A stretch of 35,968 bases of DNA from an uncultured Collinsella sp. (GCA_900549455.1 UROM01000007.1:1-35968); one strand, 5' to 3'. Counted from the stretch's first letter, positions 8,384-16,070 are shown. The notes: generated by a model from the letters alone, not told the origin. Program-made: numbers and translations.

Positions 8384-9832
8384 TTAAGCCTTAGCGGCAT
8401 CAACATCTTCCTCAAGCTGATCCTTGCTAAAGCCAAAGAGGTAGGCGATGGCAGCGGCGGCAACAAATGCAGCGCCCGATGCAACGCAACCCCAGACGAG
8501 ATTAGCCGTTCCGCCGGCAACAAAGCCGGTGACGCCCAGAATATTGGTCGCGCCCAGAACATACGTTGTCACATTGGTGAGGGCTGCGATCAAACCGCCG
8601 ATAGCACCGCCGGCAACCATGGCGCCCAGGCAGCGAGTGTACTTAAAGCCACAGCCATACAATGCGGGCTCCGTCACGCCGCCCACGATACCGGAGAGCG
8701 AGAAGCCGAGCATGGCGCCCTTCTCGTCGGTCTCCTTAAGGCGCCGGAAGGCACCGAAGGCCATGCCCCACGTAGCGAACTGAGAGATACCGGCCGCGAC
8801 CATAACGCAGGAGTCGGAGCCCAGGGTGAGCAGCTGCACAATACCAAGGGCAAGCAGGACCTGGTGCATACCGGTCATAACCAGGAACTCCCAAAGTGCG
8901 GCAATGACGACGAGGGAGAGGATGGTGACGATGCCGCCGGCGTTACCGAGACCGAACATAAAGTTGCCGACCATGCTGCCCAGGATGGAGCCGATCGGAG
9001 CCAGCACGCACAACGAAACGGGGATCATAACGGCCATGGTGCCCACGGGTACAAACACCGTAGAGAGCATGTCGGGAACGACCTTCTTCATGAACTTCTC
9101 GACGACCATAAGCACCGGCATGGACAGAACCATGGGGAGCACGGTGGAGGAATAGTTGTTCAGCTGGGCCGGCAGCACGCCGTAGACCATGGTGGTCGTT
9201 ACGCCCGAATCCGCCGCAGCGTTGACCAACGTCATGAACTCAGGAGCAATGAGCACACCGCCGAGCATCATGCCGAGTGGCTGGCTGCAGCCAAGCTGCT
9301 TCGCAGCAGCCCAACCCAAATAAACGGGAAGGAAATAATAGCCAGCGTTATAAATCCAGCTGTAGAAGAAGTTGTAGATGTCGGAGTCGGCAGACCAAAT
9401 ACCGAGCATGCCGTCACCGCAAACCACAGCGATGGTACGGAACATGGCAGCACCCATGATGATGGGGATCGTCATGACCATGGTCTTGGAGAGATAGTTG
9501 AGGATCTTGTTGCCCGCAGTCTTGAGCGTCAGCGGCTCCTTGGTGCCGCCATCGAGGTTCTCGTCAATGGAGCCTTCGCCCTTAACTCCCAGCGCAATGG
9601 CGGCGTCGTAGACCTTCGGTACGTTCTGACCGATGATGACCTGATACTGGCCGCCAGACCACTGGGCACCCAGAACACCCTTGATCTTCTTAACTTCATC
9701 GTCATTGGGGATGGACTGATCCTTAAGGTTCAGACGCAGACGGGTCATGCAGTGCGTCGCGTTCGTCACATTGGAGGCGCCGCCGACGGCAGCAAGCACG
9801 TCCTCGGCAATCTTCTTGTTATCGACAGCCAT
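8384..9832 (-). CDS. PTS permease EIIBC, glucose/beta-glucoside superfamily
   Basis: 482 residues. The ATG at 9832 (MAVDNKK) is preferred because GAAGGGA lies 6 bases upstream; an upstream in-frame ATG at 9853 has no such site. Residues 1-90 are an EIIB domain with the phosphorylated Cys at about residue 28 in NATHCMTRLRLNLKD. The rest is an EIIC channel domain with roughly ten hydrophobic segments, including LGWAAAKQLGCSQPLGMMLGG and the conserved GGVTEPALYG substrate loop. No EIIA domain is attached, so phosphate must come from an EIIA encoded elsewhere. The downstream deacetylase suggests an N-acetylated sugar (chitobiose-like, or possibly MurNAc), but the sequence does not fix this. Expression is probably controlled by the BglG protein encoded upstream. 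Confidence 0.9.
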   Translation of the reverse strand: MAVDNKKIAEDVLAAVGGASNVTNATHCMTRLRLNLKDQSIPNDDEVKKIKGVLGAQWSGGQYQVIIGQNVPKVYDAAIALGVKGEGSIDENLDGGTKEPLTLKTAGNKILNYLSKTMVMTIPIIMGAAMFRTIAVVCGDGMLGIWSADSDIYNFFYSWIYNAGYYFLPVYLGWAAAKQLGCSQPLGMMLGGVLIAPEFMTLVNAAADSGVTTTMVYGVLPAQLNNYSSTVLPMVLSMPVLMVVEKFMKKVVPDMLSTVFVPVGTMAVMIPVSLCVLAPIGSILGSMVGNFMFGLGNAGGIVTILSLVVIAALWEFLVMTGMHQVLLALGIVQLLTLGSDSCVMVAAGISQFATWGMAFGAFRRLKETDEKGAMLGFSLSGIVGGVTEPALYGCGFKYTRCLGAMVAGGAIGGLIAALTNVTTYVLGATNILGVTGFVAGGTANLVWGCVASGAAFVAAAAIAYLFGFSKDQLEEDVDAAKA

Positions 9833-9971
9833 GTCGAATCCCTTCTCTTCCAACTAAAGGTCTGTGGGCCTTCACAGCATCAAGACGCACGATTCCGCTC
9901 GCGCCTGCGCAGCACGCGATATCCGTTGGCAAGAGATTTCATTGCATGTGATTCCCGGGTGGATCGACATG

Positions 9972-10061
9972 AAAAAAGCCCCGCGCACAACCGACAGAGA
10001 CCCAATAATGGCCTCGGCAGAATCGGTAGTGCCTCTCGGAGCTGCGCCGTGAGTAACACCC
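9972..10061 (-). promoter_or_regulatory. Candidate RAT antiterminator site and leader terminator
   Basis: Upstream of the PTS gene, the minus strand reads GGGTGTTACT (10061-10052) and later AGAGGCACTACC. These resemble the two halves of a ribonucleic antiterminator (consensus GGxTTGTTACT...AGGCAxxACC). They are followed by a hairpin-forming stretch with ACCGA...TCGGT arms and GCGGGGC directly before six T (9977-9972). A BglG-type protein bound to the RAT would block this terminator when sugar is present. This hairpin pairing was found by eye. The remaining part of 9833-10175 shows no gene. Confidence 0.55.
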
Positions 10062-10154
10062 AACACACGGCGAGTATATGCGGCAGATGCGTTCGCTGCG
10101 GCTCAGATTACCGATGAACGGTAGCAAACGGCCCGCAAACGGTCGCCATAACGG

Positions 10155-10178
10155 AAAGGGGGCGCCAGAGACCCCCTA
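10155..10178 (-). terminator. Weak hairpin at the end of the antiterminator gene
   Basis: On the minus strand GGGGG (10176-10172) pairs with CCCCC (10162-10158), followed by TTT. The stem overlaps the stop codon. It may partly separate the regulator from the PTS gene. Confidence 0.4.
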
Positions 10179-11012
10179 TCTATCCAGGCTGGTGGGAGCC
10201 ACGCGATTCACGTGCATGATCAGATAGACGAGCTCTTCTTGGGCCAATGGCTCGCCAAAGGCCTCTTGAATCAGATCGTCGATACGATGAGCACAGCGCG
10301 ATGCCGCCGGATACTGCTCCACGAGCACGTCGTAGAGACCTGAGTTCTCGGTATCAATCGGCTCTTTCTTTGCCACGCGGTCGAGCAGATAGCGCACATG
10401 GGTGGCAAAGCGAGTAAAGGCAAACGACGAGCGGTCGACCGTCACACCCAACTCTTCTTGAATAATTGCAACCGTCATGTCGAGCAGATGCTCCTCGTGC
10501 TGTTCGGCAAGCACGCGCCGCTCACTCGGCTTAATCGCCGCATTGATAATCGACATGGCAATGCCCGCGGCCTCACTCTGGGGCATGCGAATGGCAAAAG
10601 TTTTCTTAATGCCGCGAACGGCTAGCTCGCCCAATCGATACTCAATAGGATGCAGCTGCTCCAGATCGCGCTTGAGCGGCAACGACACCACCATATGTTC
10701 GCGGGCGCGCTTAATGGCAAACTGGATATGATCTGCCAGCGTAATGGGCAGATTAGGACTCAATTCGTACGAAAGTTGCCCAGTTGCGATATCGGCCAGC
10801 TGGGCGGAAAACTCCAGCACCTCGGGATCAACTTCGTCGATAAACGCCAGGTACTTGGAATCGATACCGTAAAAGGTGCGGGTGACGACATCCAAATCGA
10901 CATCGTGCGGCATATCGCCAAAGCCGATACCGCGACCCAACGCGATGAGCTGGCGCCCCGCGCCGTCTTCGCAGATGGCAGCGTTGTGGTTAATGCGCTG
11001 GACAGCCCTCAT
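10176..11012 (-). CDS. BglG/LicT-family transcriptional antiterminator
   Basis: 278 residues from the ATG at 11012 (MRAVQRINHNAAICED), preceded by AGGAG; the frame extends to 11057 but without a ribosome site. Residues 1-60 are the RNA-binding CAT domain (RINHNAAI..., ALGRGIGFG). PRD1 at about 65-165 has His in LADHIQFAIKRA and HPIEYRLGELA, and PRD2 at about 170-275 has His in RFATHVRYLLDR and LIMHVNRV. These histidines are the PTS phosphorylation sites that couple RNA binding to sugar flux. The gene is directly upstream of the PTS permease on the same strand, with a RAT-like leader between them. It most likely controls that operon, and possibly itself. Confidence 0.92.
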   Translation of the reverse strand: MRAVQRINHNAAICEDGAGRQLIALGRGIGFGDMPHDVDLDVVTRTFYGIDSKYLAFIDEVDPEVLEFSAQLADIATGQLSYELSPNLPITLADHIQFAIKRAREHMVVSLPLKRDLEQLHPIEYRLGELAVRGIKKTFAIRMPQSEAAGIAMSIINAAIKPSERRVLAEQHEEHLLDMTVAIIQEELGVTVDRSSFAFTRFATHVRYLLDRVAKKEPIDTENSGLYDVLVEQYPAASRCAHRIDDLIQEAFGEPLAQEELVYLIMHVNRVAPTSLDR

Positions 11013-11085
11013 GGAATCATCGCTCCTACTAAAACACGCCGTGCAGACCATCCACACGGCGCGTTCATTCTACCTGCACTTGCAG

Positions 11086-11631
11086 CTACAGTCCAAAGAA
11101 GCTCAAGATCTGGTCTCGGCTTACGGGCTTGTAGTCGTTGGCATCGAGACCGACATCGTAGCGAAAGATAGGGCGCTCGCGATCGCGGTTGCGCGCGTTG
11201 GTGCGGTCTCCCCTGCTGTGGATATGCCCGTGCAGCATGATGGCGCCACGTGCCTTGCCATTCCAGCTAAGCATGGGGTAGTGGCTCATAACCAGACGAT
11301 GGCCCTTGGCATAGCCGGGGGCAATCTCCAGATAATCACGCACGTCTTCCCAAATTTGCGGCACGTCGGGATCTTCCCAATCGCCGTCATGGTTACCACG
11401 GATGAGCGTCACGTTTTGGCAGGCAATACGCTCGCGCAGGCGCACCGCCTCCGCCAGGGGCAAACGATAGGTAAAGTCACCCAGGATGTAGAGACGGTCA
11501 TCCACAGCCACGCACTCATTGATGGCATCGATGACCTTGCGATTCATCTCCTCGACCGAGCCAAACGGCCGGTCCATGTCGTGCAAGATATTCGTATCGC
11601 CCAGGTGCAGATCGGCGGTAAACCACATCAT
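11086..11631 (-). CDS. Calcineurin-like metallophosphoesterase
   Basis: 181 residues from the ATG at 11631 (MMWFTADLHLGD), with GAGGAC about 8 bases before it; the in-frame ATG at 11646 overlaps that site and is less likely. All dimetal phosphoesterase motifs are present in order: FTADLHLGD, ILGDFTY (D), IRGNHDGD, MSHYPML and LHGHIHSRG. The size fits the small single-domain family that includes YfcE-like and phage-type phosphoesterases. The substrate is unknown. It is the last gene of a minus-strand cluster with a small charged protein and a HIRAN-domain protein, so a role in nucleic-acid metabolism is conceivable but not shown. Confidence 0.88.
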   Translation of the reverse strand: MMWFTADLHLGDTNILHDMDRPFGSVEEMNRKVIDAINECVAVDDRLYILGDFTYRLPLAEAVRLRERIACQNVTLIRGNHDGDWEDPDVPQIWEDVRDYLEIAPGYAKGHRLVMSHYPMLSWNGKARGAIMLHGHIHSRGDRTNARNRDRERPIFRYDVGLDANDYKPVSRDQILSFFGL

Positions 11632-11697
11632 CGTCTCTGTCCTCATTTCGCAACGTGTCTAACACGTGCCTAGTATACAGACGCTTTGGCGCGTCGG

Positions 11698-11877
11698 TTA
11701 GCCAAAGAGCCCGCCGAACAGACCTCGGCGGCGTTTGTCTTTCTTTTTCGACGCGTCACCCTGGGCGTTCTTGTCCTGCCGCTTCTTACGATCCTGCTCC
11801 AGCTCATCATCGTCGAGCAGCATATCCCACTCAAACGGATCATCTGTCAAATCGAACAGGTCATCGTCATCAAACAT
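11698..11877 (-). CDS. Small charged protein (59 aa), function unknown
   Basis: ATG at 11877 preceded by a strong AAGGGGGGC ribosome site. It begins MFDDDDLFDLTDDPFEWD, which is very acidic, continues with ELEQDRKKRQDKNAQGDASK, and ends in a basic, glycine-rich tail, KKKDKRRRGLFGGLFG, before TAA. The split of charge (acidic first half, basic second half) and good translation signal support a real gene. It lies 18 bases after the HIRAN gene and 66 bases before the phosphoesterase, so the three are probably co-transcribed. No family was recognised. Confidence 0.7.
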   Translation of the reverse strand: MFDDDDLFDLTDDPFEWDMLLDDDELEQDRKKRQDKNAQGDASKKKDKRRRGLFGGLFG

Positions 11878-11895
11878 GGCAGCCCCCCTTACCGA

Positions 11896-12222
11896 CTAGC
11901 GGGCATCCACCACATAGAGGCCAACGCGCACCTGGTGCCACGGGCTACGCTCGGGGGCAACCTGCTGCACGCGCGCCTCAAATACGTCCTCGTGGCCGTA
12001 ATACATCATCAAGGACAGCGGGCCGACCTCGTTTCCCGGAACATAACCGAGCTTGGTGTTGCCGTAGTAGATCGCAACTGCCTCGGGATCATGGGGATTA
12101 TCGCGCTCGGCACACAGCGTCAGTTTATCGCCCGCTTTAATATCGCCTAGGACCAAAGCGCCGTCGGCATATTGAAATCCTGCAATATGAAACGACAGAA
12201 GCACACGTGAAGGCTCGTACAT
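11896..12222 (-). CDS. HIRAN domain protein
   Basis: 108 residues, ATG at 12222 with AGAGGAG upstream. Nearly the whole protein is one HIRAN domain: FHIAGFQYADGA, LKAGDKLTL-like IKAGDKLTLCAERDNPHDPEAVAIYY, then KLGYVPGNEVGPLSLMM. HIRAN domains recognise DNA ends or stalled-fork structures in eukaryotic HLTF and Rad5, and occur alone or fused to nucleases or helicases in bacteria. The stand-alone bacterial form is uncharacterised. It is the first gene of a probable operon with the 59-aa protein and the metallophosphoesterase. Confidence 0.85.
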   Translation of the reverse strand: MYEPSRVLLSFHIAGFQYADGALVLGDIKAGDKLTLCAERDNPHDPEAVAIYYGNTKLGYVPGNEVGPLSLMMYYGHEDVFEARVQQVAPERSPWHQVRVGLYVVDAR

Positions 12223-12457
12223 GGCAGCTCCTCTAACGGCCGGATAAACCGGCGCTTAACCTTATTGAGAAGTCTACGAGCCCGTACGGACACAGATTCA
12301 CCCGCCCGCACCTTTCAACCATTTGCCGCAACGCTTGCGAGACAGAGCGCTTGCAGATAAGATAGAGGCACGGATGGCACCCGTTGCAGCGGGTCTTGCC
12401 AACTCCGATACACGTTTTCATCGTGAGAAGTGGCCGTCTTCGCTTACGCGGGGGCGG

Positions 12458-12541
12458 CTATTTCATTCGGCCGATAAACAGGCCGAGTTCGATAGCCGCG
12501 ATTAACAACGCCAGTAACGAAATAACATCGCTTACGTTCAT
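12458..12541 (-). CDS. Putative 27-aa holin-like/membrane toxin peptide
   Basis: ATG at 12541, TAG at 12460-12458. The peptide starts MNVSDVISLLALLIAAIELG and ends LFIGRMK: a short polar start, one hydrophobic helix of about 18 residues and a basic tail. That is the layout of the small putative holin-like toxins and type I toxins. GAAGGGA lies about 7 bases before the ATG, but it is part of a hairpin (12543-12567) that would hide it. The gene stands alone between the ALDH terminator and the HIRAN cluster. The remaining DNA from 12223 to 12457 shows no convincing gene. No antisense RNA promoter could be identified by eye, so a toxin function is an inference. Confidence 0.5.
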   Translation of the reverse strand: MNVSDVISLLALLIAAIELGLFIGRMK

Positions 12542-12542
12542 A

Positions 12543-12567
12543 CCAATTCCCTTCTAAAGGGAGTTGG
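12543..12567 (-). promoter_or_regulatory. Hairpin sequestering the ribosome site of the 27-aa gene
   Basis: Minus strand: CCAACTCCCTT (12567-12557) pairs with AAGGGAATTGG (12553-12543) around a 3-base loop, with one mismatch. The right arm contains the Shine-Dalgarno GAAGGGA of the peptide gene. Confidence 0.6.
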
Positions 12568-12599
12568 CCCATCCGTACCCCATAGCAGTAGTCTAACGT

Positions 12600-12643
12600 A
12601 AATGGCGGGTAATAGGAACACTTGTTCGTATTACCCGCCATTT
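12600..12643 (-). terminator. Long hairpin after the ALDH gene
   Basis: AAATGGCGGGTAATA (12600-12614) pairs perfectly with TATTACCCGCCATTT (12629-12643). The stem continues as GAAC/GTTC around ACTT. It begins 2 bases past the ALDH stop. On the minus strand it is followed by ACGTT rather than a long T-run, so it may act as a terminator or as an mRNA 3' end protector. Confidence 0.75.
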
Positions 12644-12644
12644 C

Positions 12645-14024
12645 CTAATGCACGAACATGCGCACGAACTTGTGCTTCCAGCCTGCGTAGGGGGCATAGC
12701 GGAATGGCACGTCCAACCAGGTTGCCTTGTTCACGATGCTCTTCTTGTGGCTAAACGTATCGAAGCTCTCGCGGCCATGGTACTGCCCCATGCCGCTCGC
12801 GCCCATGCCACCAAAGCCCATATGGCTCGTAGCCAAGTGCATAATCGTGTCGTTGACACAGCCGCCGCCAAAGGGCACGTAGCGCACAAAGCGCTGCTGA
12901 ACCGCACGGTCTCGGCTAAAGATATACAGGGCCAGCGGCGTTGGACGATCCGTAATAAACGTCTCGGCCTCGTCTAGGCTCTCAAACGTCAGCACCGGCA
13001 AGATGGGGCCGAAAATCTCCTCCTGCATCACGGCGTCCTCAGGCGCCACGCCGTCTAGGATCGTCGGCTCAATCTTGAGCGACGACTCGCGCGCCGTTCC
13101 TCCCAGCACAACCTTATCGGGGTCGATCAGCCCGCGTACGCGCGCGAAATGCTTGGCGTTGACAATATGGCCGTAGTCCTCGTTGTCGAGCGGGTGCTCG
13201 CCAAACATGCGACGGACCTCCTCCTTGATGAGGCCCAACAGCTCATCGTGCACGCGCGTATCGACCAGCAGGTAGTCGGGCGCCACGCAGGTCTGCCCCA
13301 CGTTGAGCCATTTACCAAAGGCGATACGTCGTGCCGCGACCTTCAAGTTTGCCGTCGCATCCACGATGCAGGGACTCTTTCCGCCCAGCTCAAGCGTCAC
13401 GGGCGTGAGGTTTTTGCTCGCGCGCTCCATGACGAGCTTGCCGACCGGAACACTACCGGTAAAGAAGATCTTGTCCCAGCATTCATCGAGCAACGCCTCG
13501 TTCTCGGCACGCCCGCCTTCGACGACCGTCACCAGGCGCGAATCAAATGCTTCTTCGCAAATCTGCCTGAGCACCGCGCTCGATGCCGGAGCATAGGCGC
13601 TCGGCTTGATGACCACGGTATTGCCCGCGGCAAGGGCGCCAGCGAGCGGCTCGAGCGTCAGCAAAAACGGATAGTTCCAGGGCGCCATGATGAGCGTGAC
13701 GCCATAGGGCACGGCTTGCGTCTTGCACACACTAATGGCATTGGCGAGGTCGCAGGGGCGCAGGCGCGGGCGGCTCCATCGGGCCACATGCGCAATCTGA
13801 TGACGAATCTCGGAAAGCGAGGTGCCGATCTCGCACATATATGCCTCGTCATGCGACTTTCCCAAATCGGTCTTGAGCGCATGGGCAATATCGCCCTCGT
13901 GCGCACGAACCGCATCGCGCAGGCGCACCAGTGCGCGGCGGCGAGCATCGACATCAAACGTAGCGTGCGTCTTAAAGTAGGTGCGCTGATCGCCGACGAT
14001 GCGCGCAATTTCCTCGGTGTTCAT
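12645..14024 (-). CDS. NAD(P)-dependent aldehyde dehydrogenase, class 3-like
   Basis: 459 residues, the usual length of short ALDH3-type enzymes, which oxidise aldehydes to acids. Catalytic residues are in place: Asn117 in APWNYPF, Glu212 in TLELGGKSP and Cys246 in NVGQTCVAPDY. Cofactor-loop FTGSVPVGK and EEIFGPILPVL are also present, and the end FDTFSHKKSIV with a basic amphipathic tail (GWKHKFVRMFVH) resembles membrane-associating ALDH3 forms. It is preceded by the iron alcohol dehydrogenase on the same strand with an 8-base gap, so the two form an operon interconverting an alcohol, its aldehyde and its acid. The chain length of the substrate is unknown. Confidence 0.92.
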   Translation of the reverse strand: MNTEEIARIVGDQRTYFKTHATFDVDARRRALVRLRDAVRAHEGDIAHALKTDLGKSHDEAYMCEIGTSLSEIRHQIAHVARWSRPRLRPCDLANAISVCKTQAVPYGVTLIMAPWNYPFLLTLEPLAGALAAGNTVVIKPSAYAPASSAVLRQICEEAFDSRLVTVVEGGRAENEALLDECWDKIFFTGSVPVGKLVMERASKNLTPVTLELGGKSPCIVDATANLKVAARRIAFGKWLNVGQTCVAPDYLLVDTRVHDELLGLIKEEVRRMFGEHPLDNEDYGHIVNAKHFARVRGLIDPDKVVLGGTARESSLKIEPTILDGVAPEDAVMQEEIFGPILPVLTFESLDEAETFITDRPTPLALYIFSRDRAVQQRFVRYVPFGGGCVNDTIMHLATSHMGFGGMGASGMGQYHGRESFDTFSHKKSIVNKATWLDVPFRYAPYAGWKHKFVRMFVH

Positions 14025-14032
14025 GGGCCCTC

Positions 14033-15253
14033 CTAGTTCTCGTCCTCAAACATACCACCTGCAACAACTTCGTACATATGCTCGAGCTCCAGGCGGTCCA
14101 TCAAAAGCGGAACGGGATACAGTGGATTGGCCTCGGCATCGGCATGTGCCGCCATTTGCGAAATATCGGAGCGGCGAATACCTGAGACATATTTGGGGAT
14201 TCCCAGGGCCTCGTTCATGCGGTCGACCCAATCGATAAAGGCCTCGGCCGCAAGACTGTCCTGCGCGGTAGCCGGCGCGATACCGGCCATGTGGGCGAGA
14301 TCGGCGAGCTTGGGAACAGCAGCTTCGCCATAGGCGCGAAGCATATGCGGCAGGATGATGGCGTTGGCCAAGCCGTGCGGAATCCCGTAACGCCCGCCCA
14401 AGCTGTGTGCGATGGCATGAACGTATCCAACATAGGAGCGCGTAAAGGCAACACCCGCCTTATACGCCGCCGAAAGCATATTGCGACGCGCACGCATGTC
14501 GTCGCCATGCTCATAGGCCTCGAGCAAATTGTCGTGGATGAGTTGAACCGCTTGTCGCGCCATCTTGCGCGTATAGGGTGTGGTGCTTCGTCCGATAAAG
14601 GCCTCGACGGCATGCGTCAGGGCGTCCATGCCCGTCTGCCCCGTAATGGAGGCGGGCAGGCCGCGCGTAAACTCGGGATCGTGCACCGCAAAGCGCGGGA
14701 TAAGCACAAAGTCGTTAATGGGATACTTGTAGTGCGTCTCGTCATCGGTAATTACCGCCGCAAGCGTGACCTCGCTTCCCGTACCTGCCGTGGTGGGAAC
14801 CGCAATAAGTAGCGGCAGGAGACGGTGGACGCGCAACAGGCCACGCATCTTGTTGATGGGCTTGTTCGGCTGTGCAATGCGCGCCCCCACACCCTTGGCG
14901 CAGTCCATGGCCGATCCTCCGCCAAAGCCGATAATGGCCCGGCAGTCGTTCTCGCGATACAGCGCCGCCGCTTCCTCCACATTCGAGACCGTGGGGTTCG
15001 CACGCGTTTCGGCATAGACCGTAGCGCCAATCCCCTGAGCCGTAAGCGCACGCTCGAGTGATGCCGTGAGCCCCAAACGTGCAATACCAGGGTCTGTCAC
15101 GATGAGGACCTTCTGGATCGAGCGTTTTTGAAGCACCGCGGGCACATCCTCGGCATGCTCCAAAATGCGCGGCTCGGTATAGGGCAGGATCGGCAATGCA
15201 ATGCGAAAAACCGTCTGATATGTTCGGCACCAGGCACGACGGGATAGATGCAT
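14033..15253 (-). CDS. Iron-containing alcohol dehydrogenase
   Basis: 406 residues from the ATG at 15253 (MHLSRRAW), with AAAGGAG 8-9 bases upstream. Type III ADHs reduce aldehydes to alcohols with NAD(P)H. Nucleotide-binding IGFGGGSAMDCAKG, TTAGTGSEVT, the metal-site TGMDALTHAVEAF and HAIAHSLGGRYGIPHGLANAIILPH are intact. The N-terminus (residues 1-25) is hydrophobic and slightly longer than usual. The ribosome site lies inside a small perfect hairpin (15252-15270), and two Rex-like boxes lie upstream, suggesting redox-linked expression. First gene of a two-gene operon with the ALDH. Confidence 0.92.
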   Translation of the reverse strand: MHLSRRAWCRTYQTVFRIALPILPYTEPRILEHAEDVPAVLQKRSIQKVLIVTDPGIARLGLTASLERALTAQGIGATVYAETRANPTVSNVEEAAALYRENDCRAIIGFGGGSAMDCAKGVGARIAQPNKPINKMRGLLRVHRLLPLLIAVPTTAGTGSEVTLAAVITDDETHYKYPINDFVLIPRFAVHDPEFTRGLPASITGQTGMDALTHAVEAFIGRSTTPYTRKMARQAVQLIHDNLLEAYEHGDDMRARRNMLSAAYKAGVAFTRSYVGYVHAIAHSLGGRYGIPHGLANAIILPHMLRAYGEAAVPKLADLAHMAGIAPATAQDSLAAEAFIDWVDRMNEALGIPKYVSGIRRSDISQMAAHADAEANPLYPVPLLMDRLELEHMYEVVAGGMFEDEN

Positions 15254-15270
15254 AAAGGAAACTCCTTTAT
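15252..15270 (-). promoter_or_regulatory. Hairpin over the ADH ribosome site and start
   Basis: ATAAAGGA (15252-15259) and TCCTTTAT (15263-15270) are perfect complements with a 3-base loop. On the minus strand the first arm contains the Shine-Dalgarno AAAGGAG and the second ends in the AT of the start codon. Confidence 0.5.
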
Positions 15271-15288
15271 TTGTTGATAGGTCAACAT
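15271..15288. promoter_or_regulatory. Rex-like operator, site 1
   Basis: TTGTTGA-TAGG-TCAACAT fits the 18-base Rex consensus TTGTTAA-N4-TTAACAA at 11 of 14 defined positions and has a perfect 6-bp inverted core (TGTTGA/TCAACA). It lies just upstream of the ADH start. Rex represses fermentative dehydrogenase genes when NADH is low; that it acts here is an inference. Confidence 0.5.
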
Positions 15289-15334
15289 TTGCTCGACCGA
15301 TTGTACTCAGCGGAGATCGCAGACGGTATGCCAA

Positions 15335-15352
15335 TCGTTAATCAATCAACAT
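15335..15352. promoter_or_regulatory. Rex-like operator, site 2
   Basis: TCGTTAA-TCAA-TCAACAT has the same 18-base layout as site 1 (11 of 14 consensus positions) and lies 64 bases from it, in the AT-rich region shared with the rubrerythrin gene. Two spaced sites support a real operator pair. Confidence 0.45.
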
Positions 15353-15367
15353 CTTCATATCTCAAAA

Positions 15368-15395
15368 TTGTTTTATTAAAAATCATTCCTAATAG
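15368..15395 (+). promoter_or_regulatory. Possible promoter for rubrerythrin
   Basis: TTGTTT (15368-15373), 16 bases, TAATAG (15390-15395) in the most AT-rich stretch of the region, about 115 bases before the rubrerythrin start. Found by eye only. Confidence 0.3.
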
Positions 15396-15509
15396 GCTTC
15401 ACATTTGGTTGCATTTATGGATAATAGAACTCGTCAAGACGCACGTCCGGAGAGGGCCCTTACGGGATCGGACGAGCGCACAATCGCCATCGATCGAAAG
15501 GATCGAATC

Positions 15510-16070
15510 ATGAAGTTTGTTTGCCCCGTTTGCGGTTATGTGGAAGAGTTCGACGGCGACCAGCTGCCCGAGGACTTCAAGTGCCCCCAGTGCGGCGTTC
15601 CCGGTTCTCGTTTCCTGAAGCAGGAGGAGGGCCAGCTCGAGTGGGCTGCCGAGCACGTCGTGGGCGTCGCCAAGATGGAGGGCGTCTCCGAGGACATCGT
15701 TGCCGACCTGCGCGCCAACTTTGAGGGCGAGTGCTCCGAGGTCGGTATGTACCTGGCCATGGCTCGCGTCGCTCATCGCGAGGGTTACCCCGAGATCGGC
15801 CTGTACTGGGAGAAGGCTGCCCACGAGGAGGCCGAGCACGCCGCTAAGTTCGCCGAGCTCCTGGGCGAGGTCGTGACCGACTCCACCAAGAAGAACCTCG
15901 AGATGCGTGTTGAGGCCGAGAACGGCGCCACCGCCGGCAAGACCGATCTTGCCAAGCGCGCCAAGGCCGCTGGTCTCGATGCCATCCACGACACCGTGCA
16001 CGAGATGGCACGCGACGAGGCTCGCCACGGCAAGGCTTTCGCCGGCCTGCTCAAGCGCTACTTTGGCTAA
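15510..16070 (+). CDS. Reverse-type rubrerythrin
   Basis: 186 residues; ATG at 15510 with AAAGGA 8 bases upstream. Rubrerythrins reduce hydrogen peroxide in anaerobes. The rubredoxin-like iron centre is at the N-terminus (FVCPVCGY, then KCPQCGVPG), followed by the di-iron ferritin-like four-helix domain. Its metal ligands are in ANFEGECSEVGMY, EKAAHEEAEHAAKF, MRVEAENGAT and MARDEARHGKAF. This order is the opposite of classical rubrerythrin and defines the reverse type. Codon use is strongly biased to C/G-ending codons, consistent with high expression. Monocistronic with its own terminator. Confidence 0.95.
   Translation: MKFVCPVCGYVEEFDGDQLPEDFKCPQCGVPGSRFLKQEEGQLEWAAEHVVGVAKMEGVSEDIVADLRANFEGECSEVGMYLAMARVAHREGYPEIGLYWEKAAHEEAEHAAKFAELLGEVVTDSTKKNLEMRVEAENGATAGKTDLAKRAKAAGLDAIHDTVHEMARDEARHGKAFAGLLKRYFG

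Noticed and set aside
8864..10117. Long plus-strand open frame opposite the PTS gene
   Set aside because: Antisense shadow of a clear EIIBC gene, low-complexity composition.
12323..12505. 60-aa plus-strand frame between HIRAN and ALDH genes
   Set aside because: No ribosome site, composition unlike a protein, and it overlaps the better-supported 27-aa gene on the other strand.
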